Part shown: positions 27,868 through 35,112 of the stretch, one piece after another
How the letters are laid out: every line of letters begins with the position of its first letter
Position numbering within the stretch: position 1 is the stretch's first letter
Assembly: GCF_039542035.1 (NCBI RefSeq)
Contig: NZ_BAABHJ010000005.1
Location: 992,001-1,056,000 of the forward strand
DNA: 64,000 nt
Source: Actinoallomurus liliacearum
GTDB lineage: Bacteria; Actinomycetota; Actinomycetes; Streptosporangiales; Streptosporangiaceae
Reading direction: 5' to 3'
Program-made: the position numbers and the translations under genes
Notes under the pieces: model-generated
Database searches by the model: none
Told to the model about the DNA's origin: nothing
What the model saw: only the letters and a program-made list of their open reading frames with translations

Positions 27868-29187
27868 TTGGCACAGCGCTTGACCGTGATCGGTACCGGC
27901 TACCTGGGCGCCACCCACGCGGCATGCATGGCCGACCTGGGATTCGAGGTCCTGGGCGTGGACGTGGACGTCGAGAAGATCGCCCGACTGACCCGAGGCG
28001 ACCTTCCGTTCTACGAACCGGGCCTCGAGCCGATCCTGCGCCGCAACCTGGAGAACGGACGGCTGCGGTTCACGACGTCGTACGAGGAGGCCGCCGAGTT
28101 CGGCGACGTGCACTTCATCTGCGTCGGCACGCCGCAGAAGCCCGGCGAGTACGCCGCGGACATGCGCTACGTCGACGACACGGTCGACTCCCTCGCGCCC
28201 CTGCTCACCCGGGCCTGCGTCGTCGTCGGCAAGTCCACCGTCCCGGTCGGCACGGCCGAGCGGCTCGCGCGGCGGCTGACGGAGCGCTCCCCGGCCGGAG
28301 ACGTCGTCGAGCTCGCCTGGAACCCCGAGTTCCTCCGCGAGGGATACGCCGTCGAGGACACCCTGCACCCGGACCGCCTCGTCGTCGGCGTCCAGTCCGA
28401 CCGCGCGGAGAAGGTCCTGCGCGAGGTGTACGCCTCGATGGTCGCCGACGGCGTTCCCTTCATCGTCAGCGACTTCCCCACCGCCGAGCTGGTCAAGGTG
28501 TCGGCGAACGCCTTCCTCGCGACGAAGATCTCGTTCATCAACGCGATGGCCGAGGTCTGCGAGGCCGCGCACGCCGATGTGACGAAGCTCTCCGAGGCCC
28601 TCTCCTACGACGACCGGATCGGCGGCAAGTTCCTCGGCCCGGGGCTCGGCTTCGGCGGCGGCTGCCTGCCGAAGGACATCCGGGCGTTCATGGCCCGCGC
28701 CGGCGAACTCGGCGTCGACCAGGCGCTGTCGTTCCTGCGTGAGGTGGACGCCATCAACATCCGGCGCCGCATCCGCATGGTCGACCTGGCGCGTGAGCTG
28801 CTGGGCGGTTCGTTCATCGGCCGTACGGTCGGCGTCCTCGGCGCGGCGTTCAAGCCGAACTCCGACGACATCCGCGACTCGCCCGCCCTCGACGTCGCGA
28901 CGTCCATCCGCGCGCAGGGCGGTCAGGTGACGGTGTACGACCCGCAGGCACTGGAGAACGCCCGCCGGGCGCACCCGGACCTGACCTACGGCTCGTCCGC
29001 GATGGACGCCGTCGACGGCGCGCACGTCGTGCTGCTGCTCACGGAGTGGAAGGAGTTCCGGGAGCTCGACCCGGAGGTCCTGGGCGGCGCGGTGGCCGAG
29101 CGCAACATCGTCGATGGCCGCAACGCGCTCGACCCCGAGCGGTGGCGCACCGCGGGCTGGCAGTACCGCGCGCTCGGCCGTCCGTAG
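27868..29187 (+). CDS. UDP-glucose 6-dehydrogenase
   Basis: UDP-sugar dehydrogenase of 439 residues, most like the two-step NAD-dependent oxidation of UDP-glucose to UDP-glucuronate. The Rossmann motif GTGYLGATHAACMADLGFEVLGVD starts the protein; the central domain has NPEFLREGYAVED and the catalytic C266 in GFGGGCLPKDI. The start is a TTG at 27868 with AAAGGAGG seven bases before it, clearer than any upstream site. The product would supply uronic acid to the surface polysaccharides made downstream; a related nucleotide-sugar target cannot be excluded. Confidence 0.9.
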   Translation: MAQRLTVIGTGYLGATHAACMADLGFEVLGVDVDVEKIARLTRGDLPFYEPGLEPILRRNLENGRLRFTTSYEEAAEFGDVHFICVGTPQKPGEYAADMRYVDDTVDSLAPLLTRACVVVGKSTVPVGTAERLARRLTERSPAGDVVELAWNPEFLREGYAVEDTLHPDRLVVGVQSDRAEKVLREVYASMVADGVPFIVSDFPTAELVKVSANAFLATKISFINAMAEVCEAAHADVTKLSEALSYDDRIGGKFLGPGLGFGGGCLPKDIRAFMARAGELGVDQALSFLREVDAINIRRRIRMVDLARELLGGSFIGRTVGVLGAAFKPNSDDIRDSPALDVATSIRAQGGQVTVYDPQALENARRAHPDLTYGSSAMDAVDGAHVVLLLTEWKEFRELDPEVLGGAVAERNIVDGRNALDPERWRTAGWQYRALGRP

Positions 29188-29228
29188 ACCTGCCGTCCGT
29201 AGCCCTTGCCGGTTGGAGCCCTGCCGTC

Positions 29229-29259
29229 CGACCGTCCGGCCCGAGTGGCCGGGCGGTCG
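29229..29259. terminator. GC-rich hairpin after the UDP-glucose dehydrogenase gene
   Basis: Arms of 13 bases (cgaccgtccggcc and ggccgggcggtcg, one G-U-type mismatch) enclose a 5-base loop, about 40 bases after the stop. There is no T-tract, so it is a hairpin terminator of the actinobacterial type at best. Confidence 0.5.
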
Positions 29260-29307
29260 CGTACGTCGATCGGGAAGGCGGCGGGCCGCCCGGTGGTTGG
29301 CACGGTC

Positions 29308-29760
29308 ATGAGCGAGTCCTACGCCGATGAGGCGGTCATCCGCCGGGTCCTGCTCGAATCGCGGACCTGGGCGTTCGTCGGGCTGCGCGACAACCCGGGC
29401 CGTACCGCGTACGACATGGCCCAGTTGCTGCAGTCCCGCGGCAAGACCATCGTCCCCGTCCACCCCGGCGCCGAGACCGTCCTCGGGGAGCCGGGGGTCC
29501 CGTCGCTGGCCGAGGTCACGCGGCGGGTGGACGTCGTCGGCGTCTACCGGCGCGCCGAGCACGCGGGCGAGGCCGCCGACGAGGCGATCAAGCTGTTCGC
29601 GGCGTACGGTCCGCGCGGGGACGGCGAGGTACGGGCGGTGTGGTTCCCGCTCGACGTGATCGACGAGACCGCCGCCCGGCGGGTCCGCGACGCCGGGATC
29701 GACGTCGTCATGGACCGCTGCCCGGCCATCGAGTGGGCCCGCCTGGGCCTGCCTCGCTGA
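29308..29760 (+). CDS. CoA-binding protein (YccU-like)
   Basis: Single-domain Rossmann protein of 150 residues of the CoA_binding_2 family, with TWAFVGLRDNPGRTAYDMAQLLQSRG and IVPVHPGAETVLG matching the nucleotide-binding half of succinyl-CoA synthetase-type domains, and a C-terminal MDRCPAIEW, the usual end of this family. It is expected to bind CoA or acyl-CoA in the cytoplasm; its biological role is unclear. I chose the ATG at 29308 because the region before it includes the hairpin. Confidence 0.85.
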   Translation: MSESYADEAVIRRVLLESRTWAFVGLRDNPGRTAYDMAQLLQSRGKTIVPVHPGAETVLGEPGVPSLAEVTRRVDVVGVYRRAEHAGEAADEAIKLFAAYGPRGDGEVRAVWFPLDVIDETAARRVRDAGIDVVMDRCPAIEWARLGLPR

Positions 29761-29766
29761 GACCCG

Positions 29767-30123
29767 TCAGGACGCCACGGCGGCGACGACGGTGACGAGG
29801 GCGTCCTCGACGGTGTCGTGCACGGGGATCGCGGAGGCGACGCCGGTCAGGGCGACGACCCGCGCGGGGCCGCCGCGCAGTCCCGCCAGGCGGGGCGTGC
29901 CGCCGAGCCGGCGCGTCCGTTCGCCGGCGGCCAGGATCACCCCCAGGCCGCTGGTGTCCATGAAGGTCAGCCCGGCGAGGTCGAAGACCAGGTCGTCGCC
30001 GTCGTGCAGGACCTCGGCGAGGAACGCCTCCAGGTTCCGGGCGGTCCCGGCGTCGAGTTCGCCGCGGGCCACGACGACGGTGGTGCCGGGCAGGCGGCGG
30101 TGCGTGAACGTCAGCTCTTCCAT
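29767..30123 (-). CDS. STAS-domain anti-sigma factor antagonist
   Basis: STAS-fold protein of 118 residues like SpoIIAA/RsbV. The motif LTFMDTSGLGVIL places the phosphorylatable Ser at S58 in DTSG. When unphosphorylated such proteins bind an anti-sigma kinase and free a sigma factor. No RsbW-like kinase or sigma factor gene is in the window, so the partner is encoded elsewhere. GGAGAAG precedes the ATG. It converges with the CoA-binding gene (6-base gap). Confidence 0.9.
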   Translation of the reverse strand: MEELTFTHRRLPGTTVVVARGELDAGTARNLEAFLAEVLHDGDDLVFDLAGLTFMDTSGLGVILAAGERTRRLGGTPRLAGLRGGPARVVALTGVASAIPVHDTVEDALVTVVAAVAS

Positions 30124-30216
30124 GGGGCTTCTCCAGGTATCCGGGTGGTGGGCAGGAGAATCACGTTCGTCGGCGGACCGGGTTCGGCCGGTCGCCGTCA
30201 GGCGAGCGCCGGGCCG

Positions 30217-30492
30217 TCACCCCGCGGTCGCGCGGGGTCCGGCGGGCGGCTCGATGAGAATTCCGGTGAGGGGCTCGGCCGTCTCGGTGTGGCCGGGCAG
30301 TGCTTCGAGCAGGCTCTGCGCGAGCGTCTCAAGTAGCCGGGCGTCGGCGCGGGCACCGGTGTGCAGTGCGCAGACCCAGACGTCGCGGACACATCGCTCG
30401 ATGATCTCGGCGGGGATGAGGTCGAATCGCTCGATCAGCCGCCGGGTGGCGATGTCGCAGATCACAGACGGTTCCCAGACAGAAATGGCCAT
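30217..30492 (-). CDS. small protein with three-helix bundle-type domain, 91 aa
   Basis: Small soluble protein. Residues about 14-60 read as helices (ATRRLIERFDLIPAEIIERCVRDVWV), similar to the three-helix bundle dimerisation domain found in short mycobacterial and actinomycete proteins. It has two cysteines and a flexible Pro/Gly C-terminus. AAGGA precedes the ATG at 30492. It is upstream of and in the same direction as the STAS gene, so co-transcription is possible. Function unknown. Confidence 0.6.
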   Translation of the reverse strand: MAISVWEPSVICDIATRRLIERFDLIPAEIIERCVRDVWVCALHTGARADARLLETLAQSLLEALPGHTETAEPLTGILIEPPAGPRATAG

Positions 30493-30574
30493 GGTGATAG
30501 TCCTTCTCGCGAGAGGAGACTGTCCCGAGCCACTTCTTGACCGGTATGCCGGATCTTACGGCGTTTGTCCGCAC

Positions 30575-30606
30575 AGCGCCACACCAGCCGCCGAGCGCCA
30601 CACCAG
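30575..30606. repeat. two-copy 13-base direct repeat, 19-base period
   Basis: agcgccacaccag occurs at 30575-30587 and again at 30594-30606, just beyond the 3' end of the membrane protein gene that stops at 30612. On the minus strand the second copy continues into a GCTCAACTGGT stretch that looks like a tRNA D-arm but is not part of a tRNA. It is probably a small duplication. Confidence 0.45.
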
Positions 30607-30611
30607 TTGAG

Positions 30612-31373
30612 CTATCGGGGGCGGCGCATCTCCCGGGTACCGCCGTCGTCGTCCCGAGGGCTGAACGGCGAGCGGTCGCCATGGGACCGTTCCGGCTCGT
30701 ACAGCGGCACGTCGAACTCCGTCTGGCCGTACGCGGTCGCGGCGGGGTCCTCGGCCGACCCGTAGGCGGGAACGTCCCCCTGGTCCGCCGAGCCGTACAC
30801 GTGGGTGTCGGCGTACCGGGGCGACCCGTACGCCGGGGTGTTCCCGTCGTCGCGCGCGGCGTGCCGCCCACGGCCGCCACCGGACGTGGAGCGCCGCCCG
30901 TACGTCTCGTCGGGCTCGGGCAGGCCGTACTCGTAGGCCGGGTCGTCGCCGGCGTCCGGCCGGGCCCGCCACCGCGAGGGGAAGAACGACGCGAACAGCA
31001 GGCCGACGCCCGCGAACAGGATGAACCCCTCCTCCTCGAGGCCGGCGAGGGTGACGCGCTGGCCCTTGAAGGGGAACCGGTTGATGAGGTCGGCGGTCGT
31101 CTTCTGGGAGACGAAGAACAGCACGCCCGCGGCGGTGAGGACCAGGCCGCCGATGAGCGAGCCCAGCGGCGACAGCCGCGACGCCACGAGGAGGGCGAAG
31201 ACGATGGCGGCGCCGGCCAGCAGGCCCCCGCCGAGCCACTTGTCGGTCTTGTGCCCCTGCATCACGAAGCCGTGCTGCAGGCGGTACGTGCCGAAGATGA
31301 GCAGCCCCGCGAGCGCGGCCGTGAGGATCACCCCCAGGAGAAGTCCCCAGGCGTGGCGTGCGCCGTTCGACAT
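30612..31373 (-). CDS. four-helix membrane protein with low-complexity cytoplasmic tail
   Basis: Protein of 253 residues. Four hydrophobic segments (about 8-30, 47-66, 69-90 and 112-131) form the membrane part. The C-terminal 120 residues are hydrophilic and repeat-like, with many tyrosines in short GS/AYGS contexts (PAYGSPRYAD, VYGSADQ, PAYGSAED). Such tyrosine-rich tails may be modified or may interact with other proteins, but this is inference. It is upstream of the small helix-bundle gene and close to the LCP ligase gene, all on the minus strand. Not recognised further. Confidence 0.65.
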   Translation of the reverse strand: MSNGARHAWGLLLGVILTAALAGLLIFGTYRLQHGFVMQGHKTDKWLGGGLLAGAAIVFALLVASRLSPLGSLIGGLVLTAAGVLFFVSQKTTADLINRFPFKGQRVTLAGLEEEGFILFAGVGLLFASFFPSRWRARPDAGDDPAYEYGLPEPDETYGRRSTSGGGRGRHAARDDGNTPAYGSPRYADTHVYGSADQGDVPAYGSAEDPAATAYGQTEFDVPLYEPERSHGDRSPFSPRDDDGGTREMRRPR

Positions 31374-31468
31374 CGCTGTCCCTCCCAGTGGCCGCGACGA
31401 CCCCGGCGTGGCCGCCGGTACAGCAGAAGGCTAGTAGTCCGGCGAACGCGTCAAAAGGCACATTGGAG

Positions 31469-33103
31469 TCACTTGCAAAGGTTCTGCGTCGCCGTCTTCG
31501 CGTTCACCTGCTGCTGGGAGTCGTCGGATGAGGACTTGGCCGGCTCGCTCACGCTGACCTTCTTCGCCCCGGACCAGGACGGGCCCACCACGACCTGCAG
31601 CCGCGAGCCGAGCCCGGGCACCTGCTTCAGCCGCGCCCCCGGGATCGCGGCCTTCAGCGTCCGCGCGGAGTCCTCCCGGCCCGGTCCGTACTGGATGACC
31701 GTCGACCCGGCGCCGTGGCGGGTACCCGGCACCACGGTCGCGCCGAACCCGGCGTCCCGCAGGTCACCGGCCGCCCGGGCGGCCAGCCCGGGGGTGCCGA
31801 CGCCGTTGATGACCCGCACGTCGATGTTCTTCGGGGGCACGGTCAGGGCGTCGGGGTTCGACGAGTGCGACGCGGTCGGGGAGGCGCTCGCCGAGGCGCT
31901 CTGCGTGGGCTTCGGCGGCTCGACGATCGGCTTGTCCCGCTGGATCTGGTCGAAGAGCCGGCCGGCGGCCCGGTCGTCCCACAGCACGGTGGACTGCCGC
32001 ATGCCGCCGATCGTCGTCGTGTAGTCGGGGTTGGCCAGCGGCACCGTCGTGAAGGCGATGCTGTCGGTGTTCATCCCCCGCAGCTGCGTGGCCAGGGACG
32101 TCAACGTGCCCTTCGACAGCTCCTTGTCGGCCCGGATCGTGCTCAGCGCGGCGCCGAGCACCGCGGGGTACTTGGTCGGGTCGCTCAGCGCCTTGTGCGC
32201 CACGGCCGACATGAACTGCTGCTGCCGCTGGATCCGGCCCAGGTCGCTGCCGCCGGTCAGGGTGTAGCGGGCGCGCGAGTAGGCGAGCCCGGTCTTGCCG
32301 TCCACGGTGCTCTTGCCGACGGGCAGCCGCAGCCCGCTCTTCGGGTCGTCGATCGGCTGGTTCGTGCAGATGGTCACCCCGCCGAGTGCGTCCACGACCT
32401 TGATGAAGCCCAGGAAGTTGACCTCGACGTAGTGGTCGACGTGGACCCCGGTGATGCGCTCCACCGTCTGCACGGCGAGCGGCGCCCCGCCGTACATGTA
32501 CGTCCAGTTCAGCTTGCCCTGCCGCTCGCCGACCTGCGTGCCGCGCGCGCCCTCGCTGCCGTTCGACCTGTGTGCCGGGATGGTGACCAGGGAGTCACGC
32601 GGCATGCTGACCACGGTGACCTTGTCGTGCTTCGACGAGATGTGCACCAGCATCATCGTGTCGGAGCGCTCGCCGTCGGCCCTGCCCAGGTGCAGGTCCC
32701 TGATCTGCTGGTCGGTCAGCCCCTCCCGCCGGTCGACGCCGGCCAGCAGGATGTTCATCGAGCCCTCGGGCCCGGAGCCGGGGCGGTTCTTCAGCCCCTC
32801 GAAGGCGTTGACGCGCCGCACGCTGCCCAGGACGTAGTCCTGGAACGCCCAGCCGCCGCCCGAGAACAGCAGCACGGCCGTGGACATCAGGCCCATCGTG
32901 ACCAGGAACCGGCGCTGCCGCCGAGCGCCGTCCGGCGCCACCGTCGCCGACACTCCGCGCGAGGGGCGCTCGACGCGTACGTGCGAGGACTCGGCGTCGC
33001 CGAGCGCGACGCCCTCGACCTCCGCGGCCTCGTCGTCGCCCGGAGCGCCCGGACGGGGACGGAAGTAGCGCTCCTGCGGGTCGGACTCCTCGTCGTGTGC
33101 CAT
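31469..33103 (-). CDS. LytR-CpsA-Psr (LCP) family glycopolymer ligase
   Basis: LCP protein of 544 residues, expected to transfer a lipid-linked glycopolymer onto peptidoglycan outside the membrane. An acidic cytoplasmic tail (1-60) leads into one membrane helix (about 66-86). The catalytic LCP domain follows with the conserved NILLAGVDRR, RSDTMMLVHIS and SMPRDSLVTIP segments, which carry the Arg and Asp residues that bind the pyrophosphate. The C-terminus (about 425-510) is a LytR_C domain after a Ser/Pro linker. It is divergent from a GT2 gene and is one of two LCP genes in the window. Confidence 0.94.
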   Translation of the reverse strand: MAHDEESDPQERYFRPRPGAPGDDEAAEVEGVALGDAESSHVRVERPSRGVSATVAPDGARRQRRFLVTMGLMSTAVLLFSGGGWAFQDYVLGSVRRVNAFEGLKNRPGSGPEGSMNILLAGVDRREGLTDQQIRDLHLGRADGERSDTMMLVHISSKHDKVTVVSMPRDSLVTIPAHRSNGSEGARGTQVGERQGKLNWTYMYGGAPLAVQTVERITGVHVDHYVEVNFLGFIKVVDALGGVTICTNQPIDDPKSGLRLPVGKSTVDGKTGLAYSRARYTLTGGSDLGRIQRQQQFMSAVAHKALSDPTKYPAVLGAALSTIRADKELSKGTLTSLATQLRGMNTDSIAFTTVPLANPDYTTTIGGMRQSTVLWDDRAAGRLFDQIQRDKPIVEPPKPTQSASASASPTASHSSNPDALTVPPKNIDVRVINGVGTPGLAARAAGDLRDAGFGATVVPGTRHGAGSTVIQYGPGREDSARTLKAAIPGARLKQVPGLGSRLQVVVGPSWSGAKKVSVSEPAKSSSDDSQQQVNAKTATQNLCK

Positions 33104-33184
33104 GACGGCTCGCCTCTCCGGGGGGTGCGAAGTCTTGCCTTCATTGCGGCGTTCCTCGCGTTCGTACAGTAGCGTGGCGCCGTC

Positions 33185-34201
33185 ATGAATCCCTCGCCCA
33201 ACACACAGGTCGCCCGAAACCGCGTCTGGCCGGCCGTGTCAGTGATCATGCCCGTGCTCAACGAAGAGCGGCATCTCGCGGAGGCGGTCGGGTCCATCCT
33301 CGGCCAGGACTACCCCGGTGAGCTGGAGCTCGTCGTCGCGGTCGGGCCCTCCCGCGACCGTACGCAGGAGATCGCGGAGAAGCTCGCGGCCGACGATCCG
33401 CGGATCGTCGTCGTCGCGAACCCGACGGGCCGTACCCCCAACGGCCTGAACGCCTGCATCCAGGCCTCCCGGCACTCCATCATCGTCCGCGTCGACGGAC
33501 ACTCGCTGCTGCCGTCCGACTATGTCCTGGCCGCCGTCGAGACCCTCGAGGAGACCGGCGCGGACAACGTCGGCGGCATCATGGCCGCCGAGGGCGTCAC
33601 GTCGTTCGAGAAGGCCGTCGCGCGCGCGATGACGACCAAGATCGGCATCGGCAACGCGACGTTCCACGTCGGCGGGCAGTCCGGGGAGACGGACACCGTC
33701 TACCTCGGCAGCTTCCGGCGCAGCGCCCTCGACCGGGTCGGCGGGTACGACGAGACGTTCGTGCGCGCGCAGGACTGGGAGATGAACCATCGCATCCGCC
33801 AGACCGGCGGCAAGATCTGGTTCACCCCCCGGATGCGCGTGACGTACCGTCCCCGGCCGAACATCCGGGCGCTGGCCAAGCAGTTCTTCCACACCGGCAA
33901 ATGGCGGCGCGTCGTCGGCCGCGAGCACCAGGGCACCCTCAACCTGCGCTACCTCGCGCCGCCGATCGCCGTGGTCGCGATCGCCGCAGGGGTGGTCGCG
34001 GGCGCGGTCGGCTTCTGGCCCGGCTGGATCATCCCCGGCGGCTACGCCGCCGCGATCCTCGCCGGCTCGGTCGCGACCGGGCGGGGCCTGCCGTTCTCGG
34101 CGTGGGCGCGGCTGCCGCTGGTGTACGCGACGATGCACCTCGCGTGGGGGGCCGGCTTCCTGGTCAGCCCGCCGAGCCTGGGCCGCTCTCCCGGGCGGTG
34201 A
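33185..34201 (+). CDS. glycosyltransferase family 2, membrane-associated
   Basis: Inverting GT-A glycosyltransferase of 338 residues. The N-terminal domain has VSVIMPVLNEERHLAEAV and IVRVDGHSLLPSDYV, where VDGH replaces the usual DxD, as in ExoA-like succinoglycan-type enzymes, and a later AQDWEMNHRIRQTG acceptor motif. Three or so C-terminal hydrophobic segments (about 255-325) anchor it to the membrane. It is divergent from the LCP ligase and its last 38 bases overlap the convergent cytidylyltransferase gene. Donor and acceptor are unknown. Confidence 0.88.
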   Translation: MNPSPNTQVARNRVWPAVSVIMPVLNEERHLAEAVGSILGQDYPGELELVVAVGPSRDRTQEIAEKLAADDPRIVVVANPTGRTPNGLNACIQASRHSIIVRVDGHSLLPSDYVLAAVETLEETGADNVGGIMAAEGVTSFEKAVARAMTTKIGIGNATFHVGGQSGETDTVYLGSFRRSALDRVGGYDETFVRAQDWEMNHRIRQTGGKIWFTPRMRVTYRPRPNIRALAKQFFHTGKWRRVVGREHQGTLNLRYLAPPIAVVAIAAGVVAGAVGFWPGWIIPGGYAAAILAGSVATGRGLPFSAWARLPLVYATMHLAWGAGFLVSPPSLGRSPGR

Positions 34202-34883
34202 TCTGCTCGGCGATGAGCAGATCGACCGGGTGCGTGATCTTGATGTTCTGCTCGCTGCCCGGGACGACCCGGATGGGCGTCTCGGGCAGGTAGCGGTGCA
34301 CGACGCCGCAGTCGTCCGTCGGGGGCCGCTCGGCGAACCTCGGATCGGCCAGCGCCCGCTCGTACGCCGTGCGGATGACGGCGAGCCGGAAGCCCTGTGG
34401 CGTCTGGAAGCGCCGCAGCGCGTCCCGGCGCGGCATCTCGACCACCCGGTCGCCCTCGACCACCACCACGGTGTCGGACGAGGGCACCGCGACCGCGACG
34501 GCCTCTTCGCGCTCCAGCGTGGCGACGCACTCGGCGATGATGCGGGCGTCCACGAACGGACGGGCGGCGTCGTGGAACAGCACGCGCGTGTCGCCGGGCT
34601 CGTGCGCCAGCGCGGCGAGCGCGCGCAGCGTCGACTCCGTACGCGTGGGGCCGCCCTCGACGACGCGGGTCACCTTGGCGTACGGCTTGGCGATGACCTC
34701 GGCCTCCGGCACGTGGCCGGCGGCCATCACGACGACGACCTCGTCGACGTCCGGCGCCGACTCGAACGCCTCGATCGCACGGGCCAGAATGGGGCGGCCG
34801 CCCACCGCCGCCAACTGCTTCGGCGCGCCGAGCCCGAGGCGCAGTCCCGTCCCACCGGCGAGGACGACCGCAACGGTTCTCAT
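34164..34883 (-). CDS. IspD/TarI-family cytidylyltransferase
   Basis: CTP-dependent nucleotidyltransferase of 239 residues. LAGGTGLRLGLGAPKQLAAVGG is the nucleotide loop, with HDAARPFV, QTPQGFRL and NIKITHPVDLLIAE as further family motifs. IspD converts MEP to CDP-methylerythritol for isoprenoids, while TarI uses ribitol-5-phosphate for teichoic acid. The GGT at the loop and the surrounding CDP-alcohol genes make a TarI-like or other polyol role as likely as IspD, and no ispF is adjacent. It is divergent from the CDP-alcohol phosphotransferase operon. Confidence 0.85.
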   Translation of the reverse strand: MRTVAVVLAGGTGLRLGLGAPKQLAAVGGRPILARAIEAFESAPDVDEVVVVMAAGHVPEAEVIAKPYAKVTRVVEGGPTRTESTLRALAALAHEPGDTRVLFHDAARPFVDARIIAECVATLEREEAVAVAVPSSDTVVVVEGDRVVEMPRRDALRRFQTPQGFRLAVIRTAYERALADPRFAERPPTDDCGVVHRYLPETPIRVVPGSEQNIKITHPVDLLIAEQITARESGPGSAG

Positions 34884-35112
34884 GCCGCCGCACTTTACTG
34901 TCCGCCGTCTTGGGCGTGCGGGCCCACAGCGTCGCGGCAGCGGTAACCTATGGAAACTCTCGCCGCGTCACCCGGCTTAACGGATGTTTACGGCGAGGAG
35001 GCGGCGCGCTAACAGTCGCGGTATGGTCGGCGCTCGCATCTCACGGCCTTGGCCGGAGAGAGACCCCCACCCCAGACCTGAGGACTACAGAGATGATCTT
35101 CGGAGGGTGCCG

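Noticed and set aside
30590..30625. tRNA-like stretch on the minus strand (TAGCTCAACTGGT)
   Set aside because: Only a D-arm-like piece is present; the D-stem does not close and no anticodon or T arm follows. It overlaps a small duplication.
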